A stretch of DNA of 64,000 nt from Hyphomicrobiales bacterium (GTDB lineage Bacteria > Pseudomonadota > Alphaproteobacteria > Rhizobiales > Beijerinckiaceae), in the NCBI GenBank assembly GCA_028290405.1, contig JAQGJX010000198.1, positions 1 through 64,000 of the forward strand, read 5' to 3'. Below, piece by piece: positions 54,168 to 63,185 of this stretch; position 1 is the stretch's first letter, and each line of letters begins with the position of its first letter. The notes under the pieces were generated by a model. The model was given only the letters and a program-made list of their open reading frames with translations. It was not told the DNA's origin and did no database searches. Position numbers and translations under genes: made by a program.

Positions 54168-54596
54168 ATGACTGATTTCTTCCGGTTCGCACGCCGCGCC
54201 GCGCTTGCGGCGGCCATGCTGGCGGGCGGCGCGTTCATGACGTTCGAAGACGCGTCGGCCCGGCCCGGCCATGGCGCGCGCGGCGGCGGCGGCCACGTGT
54301 CCCGCGGCTTCTCGGCGCCCCGGTCCTTCTCGGGCCCCAGGCACTTCTCGGGCCCGCGGCACTTCTCAGGCCCCCGCGCGTTCCGCCCAGCGGTCTCTGG
54401 CAATTTCTATCGCCCCGCGCCGCGCGCCTATTATGCGCCCCGCAGGCATGTGCGCAGGGGCTATTACGCCGCCCCCGTCTACTACGGGGGCTACGCGCCC
54501 GTTTATTACGGCCGTCATTGCGTCATCAAGAAGCGCTGGGTCGCCACCCCGTGGGGCTGGCGGAAGGTCCGCAAGCGCGTCTGCTACTGGCGCTAA
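54168..54596 (+). CDS. Hypothetical secreted protein with tandem FSGPRH repeats
   Basis: A 142-residue protein with signal peptide (RRAALAAAMLAGGAFMTF), then a Gly/Arg/Ser-rich segment containing three to four tandem copies of F-S-G-P-R-H/A (residues about 50-70), then a Tyr/Arg-rich region (RAYYAPRRHVRRGYYAAPVY) and a conserved-looking end WVATPWGWRKVRKRVCYW. Similar tails occur in small alphaproteobacterial periplasmic proteins (from memory). Function unknown. A strong terminator follows 24 nt later. Confidence 0.7.
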   Translation: MTDFFRFARRAALAAAMLAGGAFMTFEDASARPGHGARGGGGHVSRGFSAPRSFSGPRHFSGPRHFSGPRAFRPAVSGNFYRPAPRAYYAPRRHVRRGYYAAPVYYGGYAPVYYGRHCVIKKRWVATPWGWRKVRKRVCYWR

Positions 54597-54620
54597 GCAC
54601 CCCCGCTTCACGATCGTCGA

Positions 54621-54648
54621 ACCGCCGGCCCATCAGGCCGGCGGTTTT
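54621..54648 (+). terminator. Rho-independent terminator
   Basis: Perfect 10-bp stem ACCGCCGGCC (54621-54630), loop CATCA, GGCCGGCGGT (54636-54645), then TTT. It ends the hypothetical secreted protein gene and lies just before the convergent methyltransferase stop. Confidence 0.88.
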
Positions 54649-54652
54649 GCGT

Positions 54653-55408
54653 TCATGCCTCGGGCAAGAGCGCTTCGCCCCGATGAAGCGCCTGCGCGCA
54701 CGCCGTGAACCGGCCGTTTGCGTCATGCAGCACAAGGCCCGGGGCCAGCGCCAGGGGCGCGCGGCTGCCCTTGCGGCCGCTCACGAGGATGCGACGGGCG
54801 TCCTCGCCTTCGCGCGCGTGCACCGGCATCACCCGCAGGCCGCCGATCCGGCCGGCGCACGCCGCGACGATCTCCGGCAGCGCCTCGGGCAGGTGGATCA
54901 TCGCCAGCCGGCCGTCGGGCGCCAGCAGCGCCAGGCAAGCGCGCAGCCACGCCTCCAGTCCCCCCGCCCCCAGAACATGCGCCGCCGCCCGGCCCGCGTG
55001 GGGCGAGGCGCGCACCTGCGCGGCCGCGTAGAACGGCGGATTGGTGAACACGGCCTGAGCGCCGCCGTTGACGAGCCCCGCAGCCCTGCGCGAGCCCAGC
55101 GACAGCAGGTCGCATGCCGCCACGCCGACGCGGTCCGCGACCCCGTTGAGCGCGACGTTCTGGGCCGCGATCTCCGCCAGAGCGGGGTCGCGCTCCACCA
55201 GCCGCACCGTCGCGCGCGGCGACCGCAAGGCCACCGCGAGCCCCACGGCGCCCACCCCCGCGCCCGCGTCCACCACAAGGCCCGAGGGTTCGTCCAGCAT
55301 GGCGGCGAGCAGCACCGCGTCCGTTCCCACTCGATGGCCCGCGGCCTGCTGGCGCAAGGTCAGGCGTCCGTCCAGGATGCGGTCTTCCGCCAGCGGCGCG
55401 TTATCCAC
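54653..55408 (-). CDS. SAM-dependent methyltransferase, tRNA1(Val) m6A37 type (TrmN6-like)
   Basis: A 251-residue class I methyltransferase. LTLRQQAAGHRVGTDAVLLA is the typical N-terminus of the TrmN6-like group, followed by SAM motif VVDAGAGVGAVGLAVAL and the adenine-binding NPPFY. E. coli TrmN6 modifies A37 of tRNA1(Val); specificity here is inferred. GTG 55408 overlaps the DUF2007 stop by 8 nt and puts the domain near the start; ATG 55429 is an alternative adding seven residues. Confidence 0.82.
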   Translation of the reverse strand: MDNAPLAEDRILDGRLTLRQQAAGHRVGTDAVLLAAMLDEPSGLVVDAGAGVGAVGLAVALRSPRATVRLVERDPALAEIAAQNVALNGVADRVGVAACDLLSLGSRRAAGLVNGGAQAVFTNPPFYAAAQVRASPHAGRAAAHVLGAGGLEAWLRACLALLAPDGRLAMIHLPEALPEIVAACAGRIGGLRVMPVHAREGEDARRILVSGRKGSRAPLALAPGLVLHDANGRFTACAQALHRGEALLPEA

Positions 55409-55628
55409 GCGGCGCAAGCTCCGCGCCATAGCCTGCGGCGGTGAGCACCTGCACGGCATGTTTCAGACGGTCGCGCTCCACCAGGATGCGCCGCGGCAGG
55501 AAGCCCGCCGATCCTTCCAGCACGCTCATATGCGTATCGGCTACGAAATAGCCGATCTCCGCCCCGGCCAGCATGGCCTCGACGGCGGAAATGAGCACAA
55601 GATCGTTGGTTCGCATGATCTCGATCAT
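55401..55628 (-). CDS. DUF2007 domain-containing protein
   Basis: A 75-residue protein, MIEIMRTNDLVLISAVEAML, then AEIGYFVADTHMSVLEGSAG and RRILVERDRL, matching the DUF2007 (putative signal-transducing) family through its ferredoxin-like fold. It commonly sits beside the TrmN6-like methyltransferase in alphaproteobacteria, as here with an 8-nt overlap. ATG 55628 is favoured by alignment to the family start. Role unknown; divergent from the polyprenyl synthase gene. Confidence 0.82.
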   Translation of the reverse strand: MIEIMRTNDLVLISAVEAMLAGAEIGYFVADTHMSVLEGSAGFLPRRILVERDRLKHAVQVLTAAGYGAELAPRG

Positions 55629-55789
55629 CTGCCCACGCGTAACGCCTGAAGTTGCGCGCCCTTGTGGGGCGTGCGATGAGGGCGAAACTCGCACGGCTTT
55701 CGCCGGGCGTGCAAGACCCGCGCTTACATGGCGCGTGAGATGAGAGCTTGAAAGCGGGCGCGATTGCTTCGCCGGACAGGGGTTTCGCC

Positions 55790-56803
55790 GTGGGTGTCGT
55801 GGTTCCTTTCGAAGAGGCCTCGCCGGAGACGGGCGTCGAGCGTCTGGTGGCGCTCGTCGCGTCCGACATGGAGCGCGTCAACCAGACGATCCTGACGCGC
55901 ACCGGCTCTGACGTGACGATGATTCCCGAGGTGGCCAACCACCTCATCTCGTCTGGCGGCAAGCGCCTGCGCCCCATGCTGACGCTGGCGACCGCTGGCC
56001 TGTGCGACTACCGCGCCGAGGGCCACATCAAGCTCGCCGCCGCCGTCGAGTTCATGCACACCGCGACGCTGCTGCACGACGACGTAGTGGACGAAAGCGA
56101 CATGCGGCGCGGCAAGCTCGCCGCCCGGATGCTGTGGGGTAACGAGGCCAGCGTGCTGGTGGGCGACTTCCTGCTGGGCCAGGCCTTCAAGATGATGGTC
56201 GAGGTGGGCTCCCTGCCCTCGCTCGACGTGCTCTCCACCGCCGCCGCCGTCATCGCGGAAGGCGAGGTGATGCAGCTCTCCGCCGCCAAGGACACCGAGA
56301 CGACGGAGGACGCCTACCTCGCCGTCATTCGCGCCAAGACCGCCGCGCTGTTCGGCGCCGCGTGCGAGGTCGGCCCGATTCTCGCCGCCCGCCCCAAGGC
56401 CGAGCAGGCCGCCTGCCGCAGCTATGGCGTGAACCTCGGCATCGCCTTCCAGCTCATCGACGACGCGCTGGACTACGGCGGGTCCGCCGCCAAGCTGGGC
56501 AAGAACGTCGGCGACGATTTCCGCGAGGGCAAGATCACCCTGCCCATCGTGCTGTCCTTCCGGCGCGGCAACGACGCCGAGCGCGAGTTCTGGCGCCGCA
56601 CGCTGGAGCGCGGCGAAATAGCCGAGGGCGATCTGGAGACGGCGCTGGCCACCATGCGCCGCCACCGCGCGCTGGAAGACACGATCGAACGCGCCCGCCA
56701 CTACGGCGCCATGGCGCGCGACGCGCTGGAGCTGTTCCCCGCCTCCAACTGGAAGCGCGCGCTGTTCGACGTGGTGGAGTTCTGCGTCAGCCGGGCGCAC
56801 TAG
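55790..56803 (+). CDS. Polyprenyl diphosphate synthase (octaprenyl/decaprenyl type)
   Basis: A 337-residue trans-prenyltransferase making the isoprenoid tail of ubiquinone. Both Asp-rich motifs are present: LLHDDVVDESDMRRG near residue 95 and FQLIDDALDYGG near 220; SSGGKRLRP near residue 57 binds the substrate diphosphate. Chain length cannot be read securely; alphaproteobacteria usually make C50 tails. GTG 55790 gives the family start MGVVVPFEE with GGGG upstream; TTG 55748 is an alternative. Confidence 0.92.
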   Translation: MGVVVPFEEASPETGVERLVALVASDMERVNQTILTRTGSDVTMIPEVANHLISSGGKRLRPMLTLATAGLCDYRAEGHIKLAAAVEFMHTATLLHDDVVDESDMRRGKLAARMLWGNEASVLVGDFLLGQAFKMMVEVGSLPSLDVLSTAAAVIAEGEVMQLSAAKDTETTEDAYLAVIRAKTAALFGAACEVGPILAARPKAEQAACRSYGVNLGIAFQLIDDALDYGGSAAKLGKNVGDDFREGKITLPIVLSFRRGNDAEREFWRRTLERGEIAEGDLETALATMRRHRALEDTIERARHYGAMARDALELFPASNWKRALFDVVEFCVSRAH

Positions 56804-56840
56804 CGCCACGACGGGCCGCACGTTCAATCCGGCCTGAATG

Positions 56841-56876
56841 GGTCCCGGCCTCCGCCGGGATGACGTGCGCAGAGAG
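56841..56876. repeat. Dispersed short repeat
   Basis: CCCGGC-CTCC-GCCGGG followed by ATGACGTGCGCAGAGAG. A related copy is at about 63138-63176 (TTCGCGGGGATGACGCTCGCAGAG). Likely an intergenic palindrome family of this genome. Confidence 0.45.
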
Positions 56877-56914
56877 CCACGCTCCCATGTTCGCAGAATA
56901 AATAGCGCCGCCCG

Positions 56915-57379
56915 TCACCCGGCCCGGATCGGCGCCTTCAGCGGGGGCAGCACCCCACGGTGGAAATCGAGCGACAGGCGCAGCGACTGGGCGATGCGCT
57001 GGGCGCGGTCCAAGAAGATGTCGGCGGCGGCCGGCGGGCACACCTCGCGCGCGGTTTGCTCGAACAGCTTCAGCCAGTGTTCGAAATGCGCGTGTTCCAG
57101 CCCCGGGATCTTTATGTGGGCGGGCACCGGACGGCCATCGTACCGGCGCGTCATCAGCACCACCGACGACCAGAAGTCGCACATCTTGGCCAGATGCGGG
57201 TCCCAGTCCGAAATTTGCGCGGCGAAGATCGGGCCCAGCGTCTCGTCCGCGCGGATGCGATCGTAGAACGTGTGCACAAGCCGATGGATCATCGCCTCGT
57301 CCACGCCAGCCTCCGCTCCGGGCGGCGGCGGGCGGTTGACAACGCGGGGCTCAGGCCTGGAGCCGTTGGCTTCGCTCAT
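56915..57379 (-). CDS. Group III truncated hemoglobin (second copy)
   Basis: A 154-residue globin with a Pro-rich N-terminal extension of about 30 residues (VVNRPPPPGAEAG) absent from the copy at 27211. The globin part has VHTFYDRIRADETLGPIFAA, HLAKMCDFWSSVVL and proximal region PVPAHIKIPGLEHAHFEHW. GGAGGA precedes the ATG, within an inverted repeat at 57381-57403. No NsrR box is seen, so this copy is probably controlled differently. gpt lies 100 nt upstream on the same strand. Confidence 0.88.
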   Translation of the reverse strand: MSEANGSRPEPRVVNRPPPPGAEAGVDEAMIHRLVHTFYDRIRADETLGPIFAAQISDWDPHLAKMCDFWSSVVLMTRRYDGRPVPAHIKIPGLEHAHFEHWLKLFEQTAREVCPPAAADIFLDRAQRIAQSLRLSLDFHRGVLPPLKAPIRAG

Positions 57380-57380
57380 G

Positions 57381-57403
57381 GGAACATCCTCCGTGGATGC
57401 TCC
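57381..57403. promoter_or_regulatory. Inverted repeat over the ribosome-binding site of the second globin
   Basis: Read on the minus strand: GGAGCATCC, ACGGA, GGATGTTCC, directly followed by the C before ATG. Arms pair at 8 of 9 positions and the ribosome site GGAGGA straddles loop and right arm. It could fold in the mRNA and limit translation, or be a protein operator. Confidence 0.4.
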
Positions 57404-57479
57404 TATAAGCGTCCGCAACCATTTGCAAAAGCTGACGAATGGTCGCGCGGGCGGCGCGCCCGGGACGCGCCGCGCAGCC

Positions 57480-57980
57480 TCAGCCCTTGACGTCGCTGCG
57501 GGCGATCGGCGGCACGAAGGCGAGCCCCGTGTCCCATGGGAAGAAGATCCAGGTGTCCTGCGACACTTCCGTGATGAACGTGTCCACCATCGGACGGCCC
57601 TGCGGCTTGGCGTAGACGGTGGCGAAATGCGCGTTCGGCAGCATCTCGCGCACCAGCTTGGCGGTCGCGCCCGTATCCACGAGATCGTCCACCACCAGCA
57701 CGCCCTTGCCGTCGCCCAGTTGGGAGACGTTCTCCGAAATGCTCTTGAGGACGCGCAGTTCGCCCTGCCGCATCTCGCCGTCGTAGCTCTCGATGCAGAC
57801 GGTCTCGATGACCCGGATGCCAAGCTCGCGGGCCACGATGGCGGCGGGCACCAGCCCTCCGCGGGTGATGGTCACCATGGCGCTGAACGGTCCGAAGCCG
57901 TTCAGGCGCCACGCAAGCGCGCGCGCGTCGCGGTGAAACTGGTCCCACGAGACGGGGAACGCCTTGCCTGCATCGCTCAT
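57480..57980 (-). CDS. gpt: Xanthine phosphoribosyltransferase
   Basis: A 166-residue purine salvage enzyme using PRPP to convert xanthine or guanine to nucleotides. PRPP-binding [15 protein letters not shown], the N-terminal [17 protein letters not shown] and the C-terminal [16 protein letters not shown] match the Gpt family. It starts 11 nt after the molybdopterin-binding-domain gene and is probably cotranscribed with it. Confidence 0.93.
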   Translation of the reverse strand: MSDAGKAFPVSWDQFHRDARALAWRLNGFGPFSAMVTITRGGLVPAAIVARELGIRVIETVCIESYDGEMRQGELRVLKSISENVSQLGDGKGVLVVDDLVDTGATAKLVREMLPNAHFATVYAKPQGRPMVDTFITEVSQDTWIFFPWDTGLAFVPPIARSDVKG

Positions 57981-57991
57981 GGAAAATGGTC

Positions 57992-58744
57992 CTAGTTGGT
58001 GGCGCGTTGTTCAATGAGGCGCGCGACGAGGGCCGAGACCTCGGCGGACGCTTTGGCGAGTTCGACGGGATCCTTGCCGCGCAGCACGATCTGGTTGCGC
58101 GGGCCGCCCTGGCCGAAGGAAGGATAAGAGCCGATGGAGAGGCTGGGGAAACGCTCCGCGATCTCCTTCAGGCCCGCCGCGTAGACGCCCTCCGGGATGG
58201 GCGCCTCCAGCGTTTCGGCGATGATTTTCACGCCCGTGTCGAGCGTCGGGGCCACCTTGTCGAGCATGGCCTGCATGATGCGCGGCACTCCGGCCATCAC
58301 CATGACGTTGCCAAGCTTGAAGCCGGGCGCGGCCGAAACCGGGTTCTCGATCAGGTCCGCGCCCTGCGGGATGCGACACATGCGCAGGCGCATCTCGTTG
58401 AGGTCCTCGCGCTTCATCCGCGTCAGCAGGCACGCGACGGCGCGCTCGTCCACGTCGATCGGCACGCCGAACGCCTTGGCGACGCACTCGGCGGTGATGT
58501 CGTCATGGGTCGGGCCGATGCCGCCGGTGGTGAACACGTAGCCGTAGCGCGTGCGCAGCGCGTTCACGGCGGCCACGATCTCCTCCTCCACGTCGGGCAC
58601 GACGCGCACTTCGCGCAGTTCGATGCCGATGTTGGTGAGGTATTCGGCGATGTAGCCGATGTTCTGGTCCTTGGTGCGGCCGGAGAGAATTTCGTCGCCA
58701 ATGACGAGGATAGCGGCGGTGATGGTTTTGGGCTGTGCGGTCAT
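57992..58744 (-). CDS. Molybdopterin-binding (CinA/MoaB-like) domain protein
   Basis: A 250-residue protein. The MoCF-type domain (residues 7-175) has [40 protein letters not shown] and [13 protein letters not shown]. Such stand-alone proteins are annotated as competence/damage-inducible CinA-like; some are nucleotide or cofactor pyrophosphatases. The C-terminal CinA deamidase domain is absent. It is followed by gpt. Function cannot be fixed; a molybdenum-cofactor role is only one option. Confidence 0.85.
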   Translation of the reverse strand: MTAQPKTITAAILVIGDEILSGRTKDQNIGYIAEYLTNIGIELREVRVVPDVEEEIVAAVNALRTRYGYVFTTGGIGPTHDDITAECVAKAFGVPIDVDERAVACLLTRMKREDLNEMRLRMCRIPQGADLIENPVSAAPGFKLGNVMVMAGVPRIMQAMLDKVAPTLDTGVKIIAETLEAPIPEGVYAAGLKEIAERFPSLSIGSYPSFGQGGPRNQIVLRGKDPVELAKASAEVSALVARLIEQRATN

Positions 58745-58871
58745 GTGGCGCTCCTGCGCCTGCTTTAGGGAAGCGGAACCGGGCTTGGCAAGGGAAAAGG
58801 CGGCGTCATCCCCGTCCGGGCGTCAAACGGGACAGAGCGCGTCCGGCGCGCACGTGCGCGGCGTGGGTCGG

Positions 58872-58900
58872 TTGAAATGTGCGAACACCAGGCGTACATA
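58872..58900 (+). promoter_or_regulatory. Promoter of the toxin-antitoxin operon, predicted leaderless
   Basis: TTGAAA (58872-58877), 17-bp spacer, TACATA (58895-58900). The antitoxin ATG starts at 58908, 7 bp beyond the -10, exactly where transcription should begin, and no Shine-Dalgarno precedes it. Confidence 0.6.
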
Positions 58901-58907
58901 ACTCTCC

Positions 58908-59234
58908 ATGTCCAAGCTCCTCAAGGCCGCCGAGCCTCAATCCCCATCGAAAACTGGCCGGAAGGCGCTCCGGGAGGAACGGCTCGCCTTCCGGCTCGAC
59001 AGCGAAACGCGATCTCTCGTCGCACGCGCGGCGGAACTCGAGCGCAGGAGCCTGACGGATTTCTGCCTCGGCGCCGTGACCGAGGCCGCGCGCAAGTCGC
59101 TCGCCGCCAGCGAGGTCCTGGCGCTGGCCGAAGCGGACCGCCGCGTCTTTTTCGATGCGCTCGTCAGCCCGCCGGAGCCGAACGCCCGCCTCCGCGACGC
59201 CTTCAAGGCCGCCCGCGACCGCATAGGTTCATGA
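58908..59234 (+). CDS. TacA-type antitoxin (DUF1778, ribbon-helix-helix)
   Basis: A 108-residue protein. The ribbon-helix-helix part is EERLAFRLDSETRSLVARAA through RRSLTDFCLGAVTEAARKSL, matching DUF1778 antitoxins. The C-terminal part (residues about 75-108), with FFDALVSPPEPNARLRDAFK, is the toxin-wrapping tail typical of TacA. It likely represses its own operon. Its stop overlaps the toxin start (ATGA). The ATG is probably used without a leader. Confidence 0.9.
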   Translation: MSKLLKAAEPQSPSKTGRKALREERLAFRLDSETRSLVARAAELERRSLTDFCLGAVTEAARKSLAASEVLALAEADRRVFFDALVSPPEPNARLRDAFKAARDRIGS

Positions 59235-59752
59235 CCGGCGGGCCCGAGTTCCGGGTTGGCCCGCTGCTTGAGGATCATGACCGGGCTGCTTTCCGGTGTG
59301 GCGACGAAGCGCTGGACAGATACCTGCAAACACAAGCGGCGCAGGACATGCGCCGCAAGGCTAACGCAGTGTTCGTCATGGTCCGGCCGTCCGCGCCTGG
59401 CGCCGTCGTGGGCTTCTATACGCTCTGCGCGACCGCGCTGGAGCCTGGCGCCGTTCCCGAGGCCGCCCGCAAGCGCCTGCCCCGCTACCCGCTCGTGAGC
59501 GCCACCCTTCTGGGGCGGCTTGCGATTTCGCGCGACGACCAAGGCCGGGGCTTGGGCTCCGCGCTGCTCGGGCACGCCCTGCGCTCAGCGCTCCAGAACG
59601 CCGGCCTCGTGGGGTCCTCGATGGTCGTCACGGACGCCGCGAGCGCAGGCGCGCAGCGGTTTTACGAAGCGCACGGGTTTATCGCCCTGCCTCTCAGCAT
59701 GCGCCTCATCCTGCCCATGGCGACGATAGCCGCCCTGCCCCTCGCGCCGTGA
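59231..59752 (+). CDS. TacT-type GNAT acetyltransferase toxin
   Basis: A 173-residue Gcn5-related acetyltransferase. Acetyl-CoA motif [18 protein letters not shown], catalytic Tyr145 in [10 protein letters not shown], and opening [20 protein letters not shown] match TacT, which acetylates the amino acid on charged tRNA and stops translation. Translation is coupled to the antitoxin. All key residues are present, so it looks intact. It ends 4 nt before sfsA. Confidence 0.9.
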   Translation: MTGGPEFRVGPLLEDHDRAAFRCGDEALDRYLQTQAAQDMRRKANAVFVMVRPSAPGAVVGFYTLCATALEPGAVPEAARKRLPRYPLVSATLLGRLAISRDDQGRGLGSALLGHALRSALQNAGLVGSSMVVTDAASAGAQRFYEAHGFIALPLSMRLILPMATIAALPLAP

Positions 59753-59756
59753 CGCC

Positions 59757-60464
59757 ATGCGCTTTCCCGCTCCGCTCATTCCCGGCCGGCTGCTGCGTCG
59801 CTACAAGCGCTTCCTGGCGGACGTGCGGCTGGAGGACGGCGAGGAGGTCACGGCCCATTGCGCCAACCCGGGCGCGATGCTGGGGCTGCTGGCGGCGGAG
59901 GGGCGCGTGTTCCTGTCGCGTTCGGACAACCCCGCCCGCAAGCTGAAGTATTCCTGGGAAGTGGTGGAGACGGACTTTGGGCGGGGGCCCGAATACGTCG
60001 GCGTCAGCACCGCGCTGCCGAACGCTCTGGTGGGCGACGCCATCCGGGCGGGCTTCTTTCATGAGTTCAGCGACTGGCCGACCCTGCGCCGCGAAGTGAA
60101 ATACGGGGAGGCGAGCCGCGTCGATTTCCTGCTGGAGCGCGAAGGCGCCCCGCCCTGTTACGTGGAGGTGAAGAACGTCCACATGATGCGCCAGCCGGGC
60201 CTGGCCGAGTTTCCCGATTGCGCCACGGCGCGCGGAGCAAAGCACATGCGCGAACTGGCCGCCATGGTGCGCGGGGGCGCGCGGGCCTGCGTGATCTTCC
60301 TTGTGCAGATGCAGGCGGACCGCTTCACGTTGGCGCGCGACGTCGACCCGGCCTATGCGCGCGCCTTCGACGACGCCAGAGCCGCCGGGGTCGAAGCGCT
60401 GGCGGTGGCGTGCGACGTGTCGCCCCTGGGCGTCGAGCCCGTGCGACGCATTCCCATCGTCTAG
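59757..60464 (+). CDS. sfsA: DNA/RNA nuclease SfsA
   Basis: A 235-residue protein. Family patterns: [40 protein letters not shown] with [10 protein letters not shown] (nuclease-fold D-ExK), and [16 protein letters not shown]. SfsA was first named for sugar fermentation stimulation; an OB-fold plus PD-(D/E)XK nuclease is now the accepted fold. It starts 4 nt after the toxin gene, so some read-through from that operon is likely. Its 3' end overlaps the convergent FkbM gene by 4 nt. Confidence 0.94.
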   Translation: MRFPAPLIPGRLLRRYKRFLADVRLEDGEEVTAHCANPGAMLGLLAAEGRVFLSRSDNPARKLKYSWEVVETDFGRGPEYVGVSTALPNALVGDAIRAGFFHEFSDWPTLRREVKYGEASRVDFLLEREGAPPCYVEVKNVHMMRQPGLAEFPDCATARGAKHMRELAAMVRGGARACVIFLVQMQADRFTLARDVDPAYARAFDDARAAGVEALAVACDVSPLGVEPVRRIPIV

Positions 60465-61303
60465 CCGCGCACGTACGCGACGTTCTGGCGCGTGCGCAGC
60501 ACCTCGCGATAGCCACGCTCCGCCATGAGCGCGGGCAGGTCGATGGCCCAGCGGCCGTGGGTGTGCTGCATGAGGATGAGCGCCGGCCACAGCGCTTGCG
60601 GCGCATGGCGCAGGTACGGCTCGAGGATCAGGTCTTCCGCGCCTTCGACGTCGAGCTTCAAGGCGTCGATGCGCTCATAGCCCTCCGCCTCCACCACGCT
60701 GAGCATGGTGCGCGCCGGAACGCGGATGCGCGTGCCGTCCGATTCCGCATGGACGATGCGCATGGAGGACTCGCCGCGATTGTGCCGGGGGAGGAACAGC
60801 GTGATCTCGCCGTCCTCGTCCGCCAGCGCGCAATCGATCGCCTTCACGGTCGCGAACGGATTCTGCCGGATATTGTAGACGAGCCGCTCGAAGATCTCGG
60901 GCTGCGGCTCCACCGCCAGCACCCGCGCGCGCGGACCGGCGTGGGCGGCGACGAAAAGAGCGTAGCCGCCGATGTTGGCCCCCACGTCGATGAACGTGAA
61001 GTCAGGCGTGATCCGGCTGGCGAGCAGATCGCGCTCGGCGGGGTCAAAGTACTGCGGCGTAAAGAGGATGCGCTTCTCGCAGACGTTGTTGTAGGGATAG
61101 AGCCGCATCCACGCGCCCAGCGCCTCGGTGTCCACAGGCTTGCCGCCGAGCGCCCGGAGCCCCATGGCGCGCAGCACGAACGCGCGGCGCATGCCCGCCC
61201 AGTCCGCGCTCGCCGCCCGCGTCCATTTCAGGATCCGCTTCAGAAAAGGCTGCGGAGCGTAATGGCCGAACGGGCTGAGATCGTTGGACGTTGTTTTCGG
61301 CAT
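60461..61303 (-). CDS. FkbM family methyltransferase
   Basis: A 280-residue SAM-dependent methyltransferase. SAM motif I is [20 protein letters not shown], followed by [18 protein letters not shown] and the FkbM-typical [14 protein letters not shown]. FkbM proteins methylate hydroxyls of polysaccharides or secondary metabolites. The N-terminal 90 residues are an extension with no clear domain (Arg/Phe-rich). No glycan cluster is nearby, so the acceptor is unknown. ATG 61303 is the start nearest to a plausible domain boundary. Confidence 0.87.
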   Translation of the reverse strand: MPKTTSNDLSPFGHYAPQPFLKRILKWTRAASADWAGMRRAFVLRAMGLRALGGKPVDTEALGAWMRLYPYNNVCEKRILFTPQYFDPAERDLLASRITPDFTFIDVGANIGGYALFVAAHAGPRARVLAVEPQPEIFERLVYNIRQNPFATVKAIDCALADEDGEITLFLPRHNRGESSMRIVHAESDGTRIRVPARTMLSVVEAEGYERIDALKLDVEGAEDLILEPYLRHAPQALWPALILMQHTHGRWAIDLPALMAERGYREVLRTRQNVAYVRG

Positions 61304-61516
61304 AGAGTCGCGCTGGCCATGGGCTGCGGCGGCACGGGACCGCCTTGGGCAGCAAGGCGCTGCGTCCAGCGCTCTTAGCATGCTCCCGCTGAAGGGCGCC
61401 AGTGACGGGCGCGCGCCCCGGCGGCTTGCGCGCAAGCGGCGGCAATTGCGCCAGCGCACTTGCGTCCCCGCGCTTTTCGCCTAGATTCCGCCCAGCCTCA
61501 TTCACTGGAACCCATA

Positions 61517-62356
61517 ATGTCGTTTGTTGACGCGGAGCTCGCTCCAAGCCGGAAGACCGGCCAGATCAAACTCCACGGAGCCGAGGCTTTCGAGGGCATG
61601 CGCAAGGCCGGCCGTCTGGCGGCGCTTGCGCTGGACGTGATGGCAGAACACGTGAAGCCCGGCGTCACCACCGACGCGCTGGATCGGCTGGCGTTCGATT
61701 TCGCCATGGATCACAAGGCCTACCCTGCGCCCCTGGGCTATCGCGGCTACCGCAAGTCCATCTGCACGTCCATCAACCACGTCGTCTGCCACGGCATCCC
61801 GGACGCCAAGCCCCTACGCGAGGGCGACATCGTCAACATCGACGTGACGCTGATCGTCGACGGCTGGCATGGCGATTCGAGCCGCATGTATTGCGTGGGA
61901 GAGGTGAACCGCCGCGCCGAGCGGCTGATCGAGGTCACGTACGAATCGCTCATGCGCGGCATCGACGTGGTGAAGCCCGGCGCGACGACGGGCGACATCG
62001 GCTGGGCCATCCAGGAATACGCGGAATCCGAGCGCTGCTCGGTGGTGCGCGATTTCTGCGGCCACGGACTCGGCCAGCTTTTTCACGACGAGCCGAACAT
62101 CCTGCACTACGGCCGCCAGGGCGAAGGCGTGACGCTGACGCCCGGCATGTTCTTCACCATCGAGCCCATGATCAACCTCGGACGTCCGCAGGTGAAGATC
62201 CTCCCGGACGGCTGGACCGCCGTGACGCGAGACCGCTCCCTCTCGGCCCAGTTCGAGCACACGGTGGCGGTGACGGAAACGGGCTGCGAAATCTTCACGC
62301 TCTCGCCCGCCGGCATGCACCGCCCGCCCTACACGCCGGGGCAATCGCTTCGATGA
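61517..62356 (+). CDS. map: Methionine aminopeptidase, type I
   Basis: A 279-residue enzyme removing N-terminal methionine. Pita-bread fold motifs: [20 protein letters not shown] (metal-loop His), [19 protein letters not shown] (Asp pair), [14 protein letters not shown] (His) and [10 protein letters not shown] (Glu), all metal ligands present. The ATG 61517 has only a weak ribosome site. The stop overlaps the start of radC (ATGA), an arrangement seen in other alphaproteobacteria. Confidence 0.96.
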   Translation: MSFVDAELAPSRKTGQIKLHGAEAFEGMRKAGRLAALALDVMAEHVKPGVTTDALDRLAFDFAMDHKAYPAPLGYRGYRKSICTSINHVVCHGIPDAKPLREGDIVNIDVTLIVDGWHGDSSRMYCVGEVNRRAERLIEVTYESLMRGIDVVKPGATTGDIGWAIQEYAESERCSVVRDFCGHGLGQLFHDEPNILHYGRQGEGVTLTPGMFFTIEPMINLGRPQVKILPDGWTAVTRDRSLSAQFEHTVAVTETGCEIFTLSPAGMHRPPYTPGQSLR

Positions 62357-63069
62357 GCGCGCGGGAGGGATCTCCTTCCGCTGACAAGCGCGCCGAAGAC
62401 CCGCACTATAAGGGGCACCGCACACGTCTGCGCGAGCGCTTCGCGGAAGTCGGCGAACAGGCGATGCCTGACTACGAACTGATGGAGCTGGTGCTGTTCC
62501 GCTCCATTCCCCAGCGCGACGTGAAGCCGCTCGCCAAGGCGCTCATCGCGCGCTTCGGCTCCTTCGCCGAGGTGATCGGCGCGCGCACGGAACGGCTCAT
62601 GGAGGTCGAGGGCATCGGCGAGGCGACCGCGCTGGACCTGAAGATCGTCGAGGCCGCGGCCCGGCGGCTGACGCGCGGCGCCATCAGCCAGCGCCCCGTG
62701 CTTGGCTCCTGGAAGGACGTGATCGACTATTGCCGCACCGCGATGGCCTTCGCGGACCGCGAGGAATTCCGCATCCTGTTCCTCGACAAGCGCAACTTCC
62801 TCATCGCCGACGAAGTGCAGGGCTCTGGCACCGTGGACCACACGCCGGTCTATCCGCGCGAAGTGGTGAAGCGCGCGCTGGAGCTGGCGGCCTCCGCGCT
62901 CATCCTGGTGCACAACCACCCCTCGGGCGACCCCACGCCCTCCTCCGCCGACATCCGCATGACGGCCGACCTGCAATCCATCGCCAAGCCGCTCGGCATC
63001 GCCCTGCACGACCACATCATCGTGGGCCGCAACGGCCACACGAGCTTTCGCGGGCAGAATTTGCTTTAG
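62353..63069 (+). CDS. radC: RadC family JAB-domain protein
   Basis: A 238-residue protein. An N-terminal helix-hairpin-helix-like part (residues 20-110, [20 protein letters not shown]) precedes the JAB1/MPN domain with [10 protein letters not shown] and the metal-binding [18 protein letters not shown] (H187, H189). Despite the name, a repair role has not held up; it is thought to be a metalloprotease or nuclease-like protein. Overlaps map by 4 nt. Confidence 0.93.
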   Translation: MSAREGSPSADKRAEDPHYKGHRTRLRERFAEVGEQAMPDYELMELVLFRSIPQRDVKPLAKALIARFGSFAEVIGARTERLMEVEGIGEATALDLKIVEAAARRLTRGAISQRPVLGSWKDVIDYCRTAMAFADREEFRILFLDKRNFLIADEVQGSGTVDHTPVYPREVVKRALELAASALILVHNHPSGDPTPSSADIRMTADLQSIAKPLGIALHDHIIVGRNGHTSFRGQNLL

Positions 63070-63081
63070 GGGCAGCCAACG

Positions 63082-63105
63082 GGACCGTGCGCCTCACGGC
63101 GCGCA
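63082..63105. repeat. Dispersed GC palindrome, copy 4 (diverged)
   Basis: GGACCGTGCGCCTC, A, CGGCGCGCA differs from the other copies at two positions. It is directly followed by the second repeat type up to about 63176, filling the gap between radC and the convergent nucleotidyltransferase gene. Confidence 0.5.
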
Positions 63106-63185
63106 TGGCCGCTTCCCCGCCGCGTACTCCATGGCCCGCCATGGATCCAAGCCTTCGCGGGGATGACGCTCGCAGAGCGTGAGCT

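Noticed and set aside
57380-57479. NsrR box upstream of the second truncated hemoglobin
   Set aside because: No 11-1-11 repeat with AAG-TG-ATT half-sites is present; only the 9-5-9 repeat near the start codon is seen.
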